Shown here one piece after another: positions 1 through 9,004 of a stretch of DNA of 64,000 nucleotides; positions within the stretch are counted from its first letter, which is position 1, and each line of letters begins with the position of its first letter. The notes beneath the pieces are model-generated. The model worked only from the letters and a program-made list of their open reading frames with translations, made no database searches and had not been told where the DNA came from. The stretch lies in assembly GCF_018476885.1 (NCBI RefSeq), contig NZ_JAHCVJ010000008.1, forward strand, positions 62,001-126,000, read 5' to 3'. The DNA comes from Geoanaerobacter pelophilus. Lineage in GTDB: Bacteria > Desulfobacterota > Desulfuromonadia > Geobacterales > DSM-12255. The position numbers and the translations under genes were made by a program.

Positions 1-498
1 GACGACAGCACTAAGGCGGCGATTGTTCATCTCAGGCTTTTCGCCGAAAACACCTTTCCAGGGATCATCGTCATGCGTGCCCGGAGCAATGGGTGGCAGC
101 TGCGGGGTGCTGGCCGGAGTTGTCTGAGGCGCGCCACTCTGAGGGGAGGCTGCAGCAGCCGGCGGCGGGGCAATTTTCGGCAAGGGTGTCGGTTGTTGGG
201 TTACCTGATACTGAGCCGCATTGTCAGCTATCTGGGCGATGCTGCGCGCCTCCTCAGCCACCTTCTTGACCTGATCCAGCTCTACTTTAAAATCGCCAAA
301 AGCCAGAGATTTTACCTGACGCATCATCAGCAACGCGCCTGCAACAGCCAGGTAGAGCAGGGTGGTGGTGTCCAGCCTGTCAAAAAGGTCTTTGCCCGAA
401 GCGGTTACCCTGAGAACTGCACCGATGAATGCTGCGCCGGCTAGGCAATTCAGGATTGCCTGTATTGGGTCGCTTTTTTTGTTGATTGCTTTTGACAT
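1..498 (-). CDS. Membrane protein with possible pYEATS domain (partial, C-terminus off the window)
   Basis: The gene reads leftward off the window edge; 166 codons are visible. Start ATG at 498 follows GGAGG with a 4-nt spacer. Two hydrophobic stretches (about residues 13-28 and 46-62) suggest a short membrane anchor, followed by a charged segment (FKVELDQVKKVAEEA) and a Pro/Ala-rich linker at about 92-140. The last visible residues (DDPWKGVFGEKPE, then NNRRLSAVV) resemble, from memory, the beginning of the prokaryotic YEATS (pYEATS) domain; this is an inference from about 20 residues. It is the most downstream gene seen in the minus-strand accessory block, 187 bp after the hydrolase gene. 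Confidence 0.6.
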   Translation of the reverse strand, partial: MSKAINKKSDPIQAILNCLAGAAFIGAVLRVTASGKDLFDRLDTTTLLYLAVAGALLMMRQVKSLAFGDFKVELDQVKKVAEEARSIAQIADNAAQYQVTQQPTPLPKIAPPPAAAASPQSGAPQTTPASTPQLPPIAPGTHDDDPWKGVFGEKPEMNNRRLSAVV

Positions 499-685
499 GG
501 AGCCTCCAGTTGTTGAGGCGGGGAGTTCCGGGGGACATCATTCGAAACTATCCGTAATTATTGCCCTGTCCTCAAAACTCCCCCCCCGAGATGTTATAGA
601 TTGGCCTCTATCTTGTAAACTTGAAGGCCTGATCCTTTGCCCTCTTCTGAAGACTGAGTGTCCATGATGTCGAAGCACTAAACAA

Positions 686-2056
686 CTACTCTTTATGCAA
701 GCCAGTGTTCCCAGTTTCACTGCTATTTTCTGTCACCAGTACCGAAAAAACTATGAACTGTCGCAAAAAATTAGCAAATTCTGGTTTCCAGATACCGCTG
801 TGTCCGTCAATGATAGCACTATCCACTTCCACGTTATAGAAGGGATTGAGAGGATCTGTCGTCTTTAGGTGTGTCAGTTTTACATTACCGAAATCGAGAG
901 CCCAACCGTTCTGGCTAGATTTCTGACTCCACTCCTTTTGCAGTGCTGGAAGAGCAGATAAATCGTTCTCTATGTGTTTGAGTTCTATGCTTTCATCCTC
1001 TAAGGAACGCTTCTTATCCTCTGCAATTGGCACAGTAAGCGCCGATGCCTCCTTTTCCCATGTCAGGGAGTGAGAGACGAAAGGCTTAAAATGGCCGATA
1101 GCAGTGCGGTTGGCCTTTTCTTCAACGTCATCTCGGGTCTGCTCGAACATTGTCGAAAACCACCTTCCAATAGGGAAGGCCGTTCCAGTTGCGCCATCGT
1201 TTTTAGAGGTGAAAATGGTTACCAGGGGAAGCTGCCCCGCAGGGTACTTCCGCTGTAAGGAGGCATCCCGAAGAGGCGCATAGCGCCCGGCCTCAAAAGC
1301 TGGATTGACGAGAATCACCAAGTCACCGAAGGTTTGCGGAGGCTCTCCTTCCAGGTCTAGAAAGCGGTCCAGGAGTACCTGTGACAGAGCTGAATATACA
1401 ATCTGTCCCCCAAAGCTGTGACCAACGAGGATAAGGCGGGTTTGCCCATTATGCTTTCCTTTTTTCTTGTCTGCGTCAAAGTGAGCAATCTGAACGTTTT
1501 CGAGTTGGAGGAGGAGTTCTGTCACAGCTCCATGCCCAACTGTGTTGGCTACATTCTTGCGATCCCAAAAGGTTAAATTGGATATAACGTCCCCAGGGAC
1601 AGAGCGTCCCCTCCAAGAAGCAAATATACCAGCGACCTTTCGAGTCGATCGCTTCTCCTGCTTTGCGGCCAAGTATTCGAGCTTGTGCACCCGGCGGAGC
1701 ATCTTGCGAAATTCGATAACGTTTGGATCATCGAATGATGCGTTGTGCTGCCAACCATGCACAAACACAATCATGATAACACCTGAATCGAGGTATTCTT
1801 GACTGCGTAAGGTGTTAACTACATTTGTCAATTGCTCTCTGTCCCATAACAACCCTTGGTCATCGAACTCGACGAAATTCAGGAGGTACCCATCGTGTTG
1901 TTCTTGGGAAGACGACTCGCATAAGGTTTCTTGTTGCTTAACAATGCACGTTTTATGAGCAGTCCGATATTCTTTATGTGAGACACAACCCGACATTCCA
2001 ACAGTGATAACAATTATTGGTATAGTTACTAAAAGGGAATATAGCAATTTACTCAT
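686..2056 (-). CDS. Lipoprotein alpha/beta hydrolase (lipase/esterase-like)
   Basis: 456 residues from the ATG at 2056, which has a strong AGGAGG site; an in-frame ATG 12 codons upstream lacks one. The N-terminus has a hydrophobic stretch ending MSGC (Cys24), a plausible lipobox, so the protein is probably anchored on the outer face of a membrane. IVFVHGW (about residues 97-103) is the oxyanion-hole strand and GHSFGG (Ser214) the nucleophile elbow of an alpha/beta hydrolase. The His of the triad may lie in the GHFKPFVSH segment. The substrate cannot be deduced; lipid ester is a guess from the two patatins nearby. It lies between the broken SLATT-like gene and the partial membrane gene, same strand. 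Confidence 0.75.
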   Translation of the reverse strand: MSKLLYSLLVTIPIIVITVGMSGCVSHKEYRTAHKTCIVKQQETLCESSSQEQHDGYLLNFVEFDDQGLLWDREQLTNVVNTLRSQEYLDSGVIMIVFVHGWQHNASFDDPNVIEFRKMLRRVHKLEYLAAKQEKRSTRKVAGIFASWRGRSVPGDVISNLTFWDRKNVANTVGHGAVTELLLQLENVQIAHFDADKKKGKHNGQTRLILVGHSFGGQIVYSALSQVLLDRFLDLEGEPPQTFGDLVILVNPAFEAGRYAPLRDASLQRKYPAGQLPLVTIFTSKNDGATGTAFPIGRWFSTMFEQTRDDVEEKANRTAIGHFKPFVSHSLTWEKEASALTVPIAEDKKRSLEDESIELKHIENDLSALPALQKEWSQKSSQNGWALDFGNVKLTHLKTTDPLNPFYNVEVDSAIIDGHSGIWKPEFANFLRQFIVFSVLVTENSSETGNTGLHKE

Positions 2057-2149
2057 ATTTTCCTCCTGGTTATGATCAAATAAGTTAAACAACAGGATAG
2101 ATCACTATGCTCTAAAGCATTCTTCTGCTCGGTACAGAGTGGCCTGATG

Positions 2150-2530
2150 TTACTTTGACGGATCAATGATCCCCGGCCAATTTTCTTCGAATTCTTTGTA
2201 AATGGCTGTTCTACGCTTACTAGCCGCTTCTTCTGTTAACCCCTCATATTCCAATGCCGATAAAATGCCTTTCAGAGCAAAAAGCTTTTTGTAATACCAT
2301 CTCGTTTTTGCACCTAAGTTAAGCCTTTCTTATGCAATTAACACTGCTGCCGGAACTGCACTTATTATTGAGAGAAATAACGGTTCTTTTACACCTAGTG
2401 CAGCAGATAGACTTGCTATAAAACTTGCAAAGATTGCCACTACTGATAATGAATAGTGAATAGAATAGTTAAAAATTCCACGCGCTTTCATTGATTTAAT
2501 TTCGTCTTCCAGTTCTGGACGAATGCTCAT
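2150..2530 (-). pseudogene. SLATT-like two-helix membrane gene interrupted by an in-frame TAA
   Basis: The ATG at 2530 has a strong AGGAGG site. The first 66 codons encode a basic/acidic N-terminus (RPELEDEIKSMKARG) and two hydrophobic helices. A TAA lies at 2330-2332. The same frame then continues without a break for 59 codons to the next TAA at 2150-2152, encoding a charged helical tail with TRWYYKKLFALKGILSALEY and ENWPGI. Two membrane helices followed by a W-x-Y-rich helical tail is the layout of SLATT domains, which occur in predicted conflict and nucleotide-signalling systems. One C-to-T change (CAA to TAA) would explain the break. A sequencing error or stop readthrough is the alternative. 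The family assignment is from pattern only. Confidence 0.6.
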
Positions 2531-2560
2531 AGATTAACCTCCTGGGCAAAGTTGACCTCG

Positions 2561-3475
2561 CTATTCCATCAGCCCAATTGCCTTGAGAAAGTTCTGGTCC
2601 ACGGTAACGCCGACATAAGAGGTGACGCTCTTGTCCTTGACACCCCCCGTAGGTATCGCAGCACCGAAATTCAGCAGGGCTGAGGGGTTGATCTCATACG
2701 AAAACCCGGTCAGCAGGAAATTGACATTCTCACTATCGATCTTAGTAGCACTGACCGTATAGCCGATGTTTACGTCGAATTTCTGGCGTGCAACGGAGAA
2801 AAAATCTTTAGAAAAAATGTGACCAAATTTATAGCGAGGCTTGTAGTAGCTCTTGGGTTCGAGCATGATTCGCAACAGCGGCGCTGTAGTAATTTTGCCG
2901 CCATCCGGCAAAAAGATCGCTGCCATCCCAATAGTCACCCATTGCGGTTGCCCTTCTAGCTTAGTGATGAAGTCCTCGCTAAAACTTGCATCCCTCAGTT
3001 GCTTTACCTCATCACCCTCGATTGACACACCGTCAAACACTGAAGGAGATTTTTTATTTTCTTCCAAATCACGTGTGGCCATTTTGGATATATGTCCCAA
3101 GATGGCTGTGTCCGACATTCCTTTCTGTTTCCAGAGCACAGCTTCCTTTATGTATGGGCTACTTCTTGAATACACAGTAAAATTTCCGGTAAACTGACCG
3201 AAGGTAATAGTGCATTCCCCACTTGTTTCCAATGTTGGCGCATCGAAAGTAATTCTTGAGTTCTTTTTGTCGTGCTTGAATTCAATATTTCCGACATCCG
3301 TACCACTACAAGTGATTTTTGGCGTTTCACTGAGTTGAGTTCCAGCGGTGGCAGTTATAGTCAACGTATCTCCCCTTTCAACTATGTTTGGAGTGACATT
3401 GATCCCGCACTGCCCTGATGAAGCAGCCATTAAGATTATGCCGGTGGAAAGAATAATGACATTGCAGATTGTCAT
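2561..3475 (-). CDS. Secreted protein of unknown function with Ig-like N-terminal part
   Basis: 304 residues. The start ATG at 3475 follows GGAGGG. A signal peptide (TICNVIILSTGIILMAASSG) is followed by GDTLTITATAGTQL and a strand-rich segment that look like an Ig-like fold with paired cysteines. A charged helical middle (about 110-175) leads into a C-terminal half rich in alternating hydrophobic residues (for example VNIGYTVSA, ALLNFGAAIP) that could form outer-membrane or periplasmic beta strands. No enzyme motif is visible. The stop is 30 bp upstream of the SLATT-like gene, so the two are probably co-transcribed. Confidence 0.6.
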   Translation of the reverse strand: MTICNVIILSTGIILMAASSGQCGINVTPNIVERGDTLTITATAGTQLSETPKITCSGTDVGNIEFKHDKKNSRITFDAPTLETSGECTITFGQFTGNFTVYSRSSPYIKEAVLWKQKGMSDTAILGHISKMATRDLEENKKSPSVFDGVSIEGDEVKQLRDASFSEDFITKLEGQPQWVTIGMAAIFLPDGGKITTAPLLRIMLEPKSYYKPRYKFGHIFSKDFFSVARQKFDVNIGYTVSATKIDSENVNFLLTGFSYEINPSALLNFGAAIPTGGVKDKSVTSYVGVTVDQNFLKAIGLME

Positions 3476-3598
3476 GGTGAGCCCTCCTTAAAGATGTTTA
3501 GAAATATTTCCGGATATTCAATCAATCCTCTGGACTGTCTCCGAACTGCTCAAAGCTGGAATTCAAGCATTGCCAGTAGATCTACCTCTCCCCCAGTG

Positions 3599-4912
3599 CT
3601 ATTCAGCCAGCCACAGCTGCGCCTGGCGGGGTGGGATGCCGAAGGTGAAGATTTCGCCGCCCAGTTCCATGAGATGGCCATGGAGCATGCATCGGTATGG
3701 GCCATGGCGAAGGCCGAAGGTGCTGATGTTGGGGTGTTGCCAGATGCCGGTCTTGTTGATGGCAACAATGCCCCGGTAGCCGCGGGCAAACACCAGGAAA
3801 CCGTCATCCTCGAAGAGTGTCCGTTGTGGCTGGCCATGAACGGCGTTGTGGAAGGCGACCATCGCCTTCAGGTCTGAGCGCTGCCAGGCATTGGCCCAGC
3901 GGTCACGGTCTTCCGGGTATTTGCCCGCACTCTCGTTGTGGTCGGAATAGACCAGCGGTACTCCGCCGTCCCGACCCATGATATAGACCTTGGCCAGGAA
4001 TTCGTCTTGCCGGTCCAGCAACTGGCCGCGGAAACCGTCATTGTTTGGGATATCGTGGGTTACGGCAACGGTCACGCTACGCTGCCAGGGGAGGGCCTGG
4101 CCGTAGGCAGCGGGGTCGATCAGCTCCCGCATGCTGCCGCTGGGAGAGAATACCCGGCGCAAGGTCTCGTGCAGCGGGAAATCATAGAATGACATCCCGG
4201 TTTCGTTCAGCAAGGGCCAGAGAAAAACCCTCTCTTCATTGTCGTTGGCAGTGAGCGCTTCGCCGAACAGGTATTTCCCCGCCAGGTCGCTGGTGCCGAA
4301 TACTCTGCGGATATGTTCGTCAGGGAGATGCTTGACCGCGTCGACCCGGTAGCCGTCGAACCCCAGCCCGTTCAGCGCCCGAAGGCAGGCCTGCTGCTGG
4401 CCGATCACCCATTCGTTCAGTTCCAGGTCGGGCAGGCCGGAGAGTGAGTACTCCGTTGACTGGTACTCGTCCAGCCAGTTCTCGATATTGCCGCTGGCAT
4501 GGAAATCCCATGGCGAAAAGAGCCCTTCGTCCAGGTTGCCGTAGAGTCGGTCACGGCTGAATTGGCGCCGTTCTTTCCGATATCGCTCCAGTTCCGCTCT
4601 GCCAGGGAAATTGAGCCGGTCGGGCCGGCTCTCGTTGGCCATGTGGTTGAAAACGATGTCGGCGTAGACCATTACCCCGTTTTTGTGCAACGCCTTGATC
4701 ACATTCCTGAGCCCGGTTTTGCGGCCAAGGTGCGAGCGGAGCACCCGGTAGTCTTTCGGCTGATATCGCTGCCACCATTCCGGACCATTAGGGTCGCTGT
4801 AGAGCGGCGGCGGAATCAGCACGCCTCCGTAGCCGATCTCGGCAATCTTTGCCGCATTGCTGCTGATCTCCCGGTAGGGCCAGTCAAAGGCATGGAGAAT
4901 AACGTCGTGCAT
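3599..4912 (-). CDS. Alpha-amylase family glycoside hydrolase (GH13)
   Basis: 437 residues without a signal peptide, so probably cytoplasmic. The four GH13 regions are visible: DIVFNH (85-90), GFDGYRVDAVKH with nucleophile Asp191, LFGEAL with acid/base Glu218, and TVAVTHDIPNND with transition-state stabiliser Asp287. It should cleave or rearrange alpha-1,4-glucans. The protein is short for an amylase; the C-terminal beta domain is reduced to about 70 residues. Its ATG overlaps the stop of the upstream patatin gene (ATGA at 4909-4912 read on the minus strand), implying translational coupling with a lipase gene, an unusual partner. Confidence 0.85.
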   Translation of the reverse strand: MHDVILHAFDWPYREISSNAAKIAEIGYGGVLIPPPLYSDPNGPEWWQRYQPKDYRVLRSHLGRKTGLRNVIKALHKNGVMVYADIVFNHMANESRPDRLNFPGRAELERYRKERRQFSRDRLYGNLDEGLFSPWDFHASGNIENWLDEYQSTEYSLSGLPDLELNEWVIGQQQACLRALNGLGFDGYRVDAVKHLPDEHIRRVFGTSDLAGKYLFGEALTANDNEERVFLWPLLNETGMSFYDFPLHETLRRVFSPSGSMRELIDPAAYGQALPWQRSVTVAVTHDIPNNDGFRGQLLDRQDEFLAKVYIMGRDGGVPLVYSDHNESAGKYPEDRDRWANAWQRSDLKAMVAFHNAVHGQPQRTLFEDDGFLVFARGYRGIVAINKTGIWQHPNISTFGLRHGPYRCMLHGHLMELGGEIFTFGIPPRQAQLWLAE

Positions 4913-6045
4913 CAGAAGCCCCTGGCGCTGAGGTGGTTTTTCATGGCATCTTTCCCTGCTGCGATTAGGGCATCCAGCCGCTTGGCGCTCATGTCGAACT
5001 CGGTGGTGCCATACCCTTTGGCCGGGAGCCGGCAGACTTCGTCCTGGTGGGCGGCAATGGCGGCGCGGTCGTGGGCGTCGGTGAGTGTGTCGAGAATCTT
5101 GGTGACACGCTGGATGGTCTTGAGACGGGTGATATGATTCAGCAACCCGTCGTCGGTATCAGCTGAATCGGGTCTGTCCTCCTTTGCCAGAGCTCCAGGT
5201 ACGGTGACCGTTTCGTCGATCAGCAACCCCAGGTTCGGGCAGGCGTTGGGATCGATAGAACCCATGACCGCCTGCACCTCGTCATCATCGGAGGTGAGGT
5301 AGTAGATCGGGAAGTTGGAGAGGACACCGCCGTCGACAATGATGTGGCCGGTGATATCCCTGCCGCGATACGTCCCCCAATCCTTCTGCCAGCGCACTTC
5401 CTGCCAGAGGAACGGGATGCTCATCGACATCCGTACCCCCCAGGCAACTGGGCATTGTGGAGCGGTACGGCTGTTGAGGATCAGCATGTCGTGGGAGCTT
5501 GTGTCCGAGGCGACTACAGACAGGTCGGAGTTGGTCTGCTCGCTAAACTCCTTGAAGTTGAGGTTGCCGAGGCCTGAGATGCGGTTATTGAGCTTTTCCC
5601 GGAGCCAGGCGAGGAAGGCGTCACCGGCGTAGAGGCCGCCCCGTTCGACAAAAGAGAAGATCTCCCGGTAGGCATCGATCTTCATCATCCGGTCGATGAG
5701 CCAACTGTCGATTCTGTTCTCAACCGAGTCCGGGATAAGCGGCAGGTCCACGTTGCGAAAGATGGTGTAGGTAAGGCTGTTCTTGATGTCTTCGGGAGCG
5801 AATTTCGCTGCGATGTCCATGAACGAAGAGAAGCGCGGCTTGCCGTTAGGCAAGGTCTCGGTAGTAGCTGCTTTCATCGCTTTGGCATTGTAACCGGCGG
5901 CCATGAGCGTGGCGGTGATGGCCCCGGCAGAAGTGCCGACAAAGCGGCGCGCTGTGTGGCCGCGTTGCTCAAACTCCTCAATGGCGCCGACAAATGCCGT
6001 CCCCTTGGCGCCGCCGCCTTCGAATACCAGATCGAATACCCCCAT
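4912..6045 (-). CDS. Patatin-like phospholipase
   Basis: 377 residues from the ATG at 6045, preceded by AAGGAG; longer frames upstream run into the preceding gene. The patatin Ser-Asp dyad machinery is complete: oxyanion-hole GGGAKG (10-15), nucleophile in GTSAG (Ser39), and IIVDGG with Asp238. It should hydrolyse acyl ester bonds of lipids. There is no signal peptide or membrane helix, so it is probably cytoplasmic. It lies 50 bp downstream of the membrane-bound patatin and overlaps the amylase start by one base. CBASS phospholipase effectors belong to this superfamily, but no nucleotidyltransferase gene is present here. Confidence 0.85.
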   Translation of the reverse strand: MGVFDLVFEGGGAKGTAFVGAIEEFEQRGHTARRFVGTSAGAITATLMAAGYNAKAMKAATTETLPNGKPRFSSFMDIAAKFAPEDIKNSLTYTIFRNVDLPLIPDSVENRIDSWLIDRMMKIDAYREIFSFVERGGLYAGDAFLAWLREKLNNRISGLGNLNFKEFSEQTNSDLSVVASDTSSHDMLILNSRTAPQCPVAWGVRMSMSIPFLWQEVRWQKDWGTYRGRDITGHIIVDGGVLSNFPIYYLTSDDDEVQAVMGSIDPNACPNLGLLIDETVTVPGALAKEDRPDSADTDDGLLNHITRLKTIQRVTKILDTLTDAHDRAAIAAHQDEVCRLPAKGYGTTEFDMSAKRLDALIAAGKDAMKNHLSARGF

Positions 6046-6095
6046 GATTTGTCTCCTTGCATTGCATGATGTACCTTGCCTGATTCCAGAGAATT

Positions 6096-8771
6096 TCAGC
6101 CAAAGCGGTCGATTGACGGGCACTGCCAGTTGTCTCGCAGAATCTCTTTGATCGTATGGAAACCGAGCATCCGGTAACTCTCGAACTGCGACTCGCTGAA
6201 CCACTGGTCCGATGTCGGTTCGTGGGGGAATACCGTGTTTTGCTTGCGGTAATTGAGGATATCTGGCGGTTCGTTACCGTTGACGACCGGTTTGATGTAG
6301 ACGATCCTTCCTTGCATGGCCGCTTGCCCGGGTATTGCCGGATAGTCGATGGTGCCGGTGACATACCGCCTGCCCCATTTGATGATCGGTTTCAGGTCCA
6401 GCGTTACTGTGGCGAATAGGTCGATCCGTATTTTGCGGATGGCGTTGCCCAGGTCTTCAAAATGTTTTTTTTCGTCGCAACCGGCGTCGATGACGACAAT
6501 TTGTCGACAGCGACGCAGCGCCATTTCATAGAGTCCGAGGTTTTCAAAATGGCCGCCGTCTGAGAGGTAGACGTACTTGTAATGATCTGAGGTGCGGCCG
6601 AACATCTCGCGGAACATGATCCCGGCCGACCATTTCGGGCCTGAGCTGCGCCAGGTCCGGCTCCCGCAGGGGCCTGGATTGCCAAGCCACCAGCCGAGCC
6701 GCAGGTTGAACAGCGCCATGATAAAGGTGACCAGAGGAGAAGAGTGGTAGCCCATGTTCGGGCTGGCCGCCGCTCCGGAGATGGCTATGGCGGTTCCCAG
6801 GCTCAAGCCTTCATCCGGACTGAGACAGATCGATTTTCTGGCAGAGTATTCCTTGATCGGCCGGTATTTGACCCCTTTGCCCCCGGCATGCAGCGGACTG
6901 ATGGTAAACGACTCTGCCTTGCGTTGCTGCCAGGAGAGTTTTTCATCGCCGGCAAGATTAAGGGCGATATTGACGATGTGAAACGGTCGTGCCTCAAGAC
7001 CGGTCATCTTGATGTTGTCCTTTTGGTCAAAGCCGGTCAGTTTGTTGGGGTCACGCTGGTTTTCTCTTTCCCGGATTTCCCTCTCTTTTTTGAAATCCCG
7101 CTGCTCTCCCGGGTCCTGCGCTTCCGGCTGCCTTCGTGATGCGCCCAGATAAGCCCTGATCAGCCGGTTGCGATACATGCAGTGCAGCGAAAAACGGTTG
7201 ATATGCACGAAGAAGCCCATGAACCCTCCGAAGAAGAGTAAACCCAGGAAGGTGGGAAACAGCATCTGGTCCCGATTGCCGTAATGCAGCTGCAGGATGT
7301 GATGATCGACGGAAAAGTTGACCGGGTGCTTTTCGAGCAACCAGCTGGTGCCCAGGGTGAGCAGAATGAGAAAGATTGCTATGAACAGCACTGCTGCCAG
7401 CGACATCAGCATGTCGATGCCCAGTTTTTGCCAGCTGCGGCTCTTTTCCGCAGTTGCCGAGGTGCTGTCACTGTGGCCGCAGAATGCGGTGACTGCGCCG
7501 GACAGGATGCCGAACAGGCTGACGGCGGTGCTCTGCAGGGTAGTAATCTTGGTGAAAAGTAGTTGCGGGCCGTAGTAGACCAGCGCCGAACCGACAAGCC
7601 AGATGCAGGTTATGATGAGCGGTCTGGCAGCTGAACTGGCCCACCACTCGCGGTCGGTTTCTTCAGTCACGGCGTTGACAATTGCAACCTGCAGCAGTCC
7701 GGCAGTGAGGAAGGCCCCAATGAAAAGCGGTGCGGCAAAGCAGGCGTAAGCCGGGATATCATCGGGGATGAGATGGCTGATGCTCTCGGCGGAGCGGATG
7801 AGGAGATAGCCGCCCACTGCTCCCGACAGCGCTGCCGAGACGAGAAAGCAGACGATGCGCCCGATAGCTGGCATCTTTTTGCGTTGGATGGCGGCGATGC
7901 TGAGCCCGGTTAGCCAGGCGACGACGTGAAATATGGCGCCGAATGCCGCAAATGGCCACTTTAGATCGCGCAGATACTCTTTCTGGCATGATGTAAGAGT
8001 GAACCCGGCAGAGTTGATCACGGCATCGGGGCCGAGCTGCACGTACCATCCCCATACTATGGCAAAGACCACAGCGTAGCCGATGAATGGGGCCAGGAAC
8101 ACTGTCTGGAAACGGCGCACCGGCCACCGGGCATCACCGAGGCTTGGCAGATCGATTGCCTCATAGAGCACAGAAAAAAAGACCAGGATGCCGCCGATGG
8201 ACAGGAGATATAACATGGTCTTTAAGTCCTGCTCCGCAGCAATCACGGCGATCATGAATCTGGGCAATATCAGGAGTATCGCCATCAGGGGGATGATGAC
8301 CGACCAATTGAGCAGCATGTTCCGGATGAAGGTGGCTGCCAGGGTCCAGGTATCGGCATCCATCAGCCCCAGTTTGGGCGAGAGATAGTTGCTGAAGTTC
8401 CGCAGTTGTTGGATCGGTTCCGGCTCTTCGCCCGGCTTCTCTATATCTTGCGTGGCTGCCAGCTGTTGGTTGACATACGGGAAACAGCTACGGGCAATCC
8501 AGGCGCTGAGCCAGCCACCGATATAGCCGCCGCCGGAGACCGTGGACAGGTAGTCGAACTGCTTGAGCAGCCCGGCCTTGGCAAGTCCCTGGATGATTCC
8601 CAGATTGAAGGTGGCGCTGCGGATTCCCCCTCCCGACAGACACAGGGCCGTGTAACTGGGATGGCCCCCTTTGTCGCGGCCGTTATGAGGATCGATAACC
8701 TGCCGTTCCTGTTCGATTACCTCCTCGAAGGTCAGCGGCCTGTGATCCTTATCAGAGTTGTTGCCAAACAT
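6096..8771 (-). CDS. Large membrane-embedded patatin-like lipase
   Basis: 891 residues from the ATG at 8771 (AAGGAT site); a possible start 10 codons upstream has no site. The patatin domain is split: oxyanion loop SGGGIRS (46-52) and nucleophile VSGGG (Ser79) lie near the N-terminus, while the catalytic Asp is in LSDGGHFENLG (Asp738) near the C-terminus. Between them, at about 150-520, are many hydrophobic helices, so the catalytic halves meet around a polytopic membrane core. Fusion of a patatin domain with a multi-pass region is known in bacterial patatin-like proteins of unknown role. It is the first gene of the patatin-patatin-amylase operon. Confidence 0.8.
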   Translation of the reverse strand: MFGNNSDKDHRPLTFEEVIEQERQVIDPHNGRDKGGHPSYTALCLSGGGIRSATFNLGIIQGLAKAGLLKQFDYLSTVSGGGYIGGWLSAWIARSCFPYVNQQLAATQDIEKPGEEPEPIQQLRNFSNYLSPKLGLMDADTWTLAATFIRNMLLNWSVIIPLMAILLILPRFMIAVIAAEQDLKTMLYLLSIGGILVFFSVLYEAIDLPSLGDARWPVRRFQTVFLAPFIGYAVVFAIVWGWYVQLGPDAVINSAGFTLTSCQKEYLRDLKWPFAAFGAIFHVVAWLTGLSIAAIQRKKMPAIGRIVCFLVSAALSGAVGGYLLIRSAESISHLIPDDIPAYACFAAPLFIGAFLTAGLLQVAIVNAVTEETDREWWASSAARPLIITCIWLVGSALVYYGPQLLFTKITTLQSTAVSLFGILSGAVTAFCGHSDSTSATAEKSRSWQKLGIDMLMSLAAVLFIAIFLILLTLGTSWLLEKHPVNFSVDHHILQLHYGNRDQMLFPTFLGLLFFGGFMGFFVHINRFSLHCMYRNRLIRAYLGASRRQPEAQDPGEQRDFKKEREIRERENQRDPNKLTGFDQKDNIKMTGLEARPFHIVNIALNLAGDEKLSWQQRKAESFTISPLHAGGKGVKYRPIKEYSARKSICLSPDEGLSLGTAIAISGAAASPNMGYHSSPLVTFIMALFNLRLGWWLGNPGPCGSRTWRSSGPKWSAGIMFREMFGRTSDHYKYVYLSDGGHFENLGLYEMALRRCRQIVVIDAGCDEKKHFEDLGNAIRKIRIDLFATVTLDLKPIIKWGRRYVTGTIDYPAIPGQAAMQGRIVYIKPVVNGNEPPDILNYRKQNTVFPHEPTSDQWFSESQFESYRMLGFHTIKEILRDNWQCPSIDRFG

Positions 8772-8955
8772 AGTCAGATCCTTATGGGAAGGGGTGCACA
8801 ATTACACCTTGGCTTGCCAATGTATTAACATGGTTAAATGATTAAACAATTGCCCTAGTGGTTATTTATTTGGGCGCTTTAGGGGGTAATTCTCATGAAA
8901 GGGGTTGTCTGGCGAAAAGAGGTATATCTAAAGTAGTATTTTTTGCGGAGAAATG

Positions 8956-8983
8956 AAAATGCCGACTTGGCTGTCGGCATTTT
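8956..8983. terminator. Bidirectional hairpin terminator
   Basis: A perfect 11-bp stem (AAAATGCCGAC with GTCGGCATTTT) has a 6-nt loop and is A-rich before and T-rich after. It lies 22 bp beyond the stop of the LuxR-type gene on the minus strand, before the patatin operon, and probably ends that transcript. Confidence 0.75.
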
Positions 8984-9004
8984 ATGGTCGCTTGAGTTGT
9001 TTCT

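Noticed and set aside
73-667. Plus-strand openings at 73-444 and 362-667
   Set aside because: They lie opposite the partial membrane gene on the minus strand, which has a good start, two helices and a sensible charged tail.
4499-5137. 212-codon plus-strand opening
   Set aside because: Shadow of the GH13 and patatin genes; no family motif.
4912-8771. CBASS operon with patatin effector
   Set aside because: No CD-NTase, Cap2/Cap3 or nuclease gene is present; the patatins may be housekeeping or lipid-turnover enzymes.
8894-8940. Thirteen-codon frame starting ATGAAAGGG at 8894
   Set aside because: Too short and without a family; probably chance in the gap between two operons.
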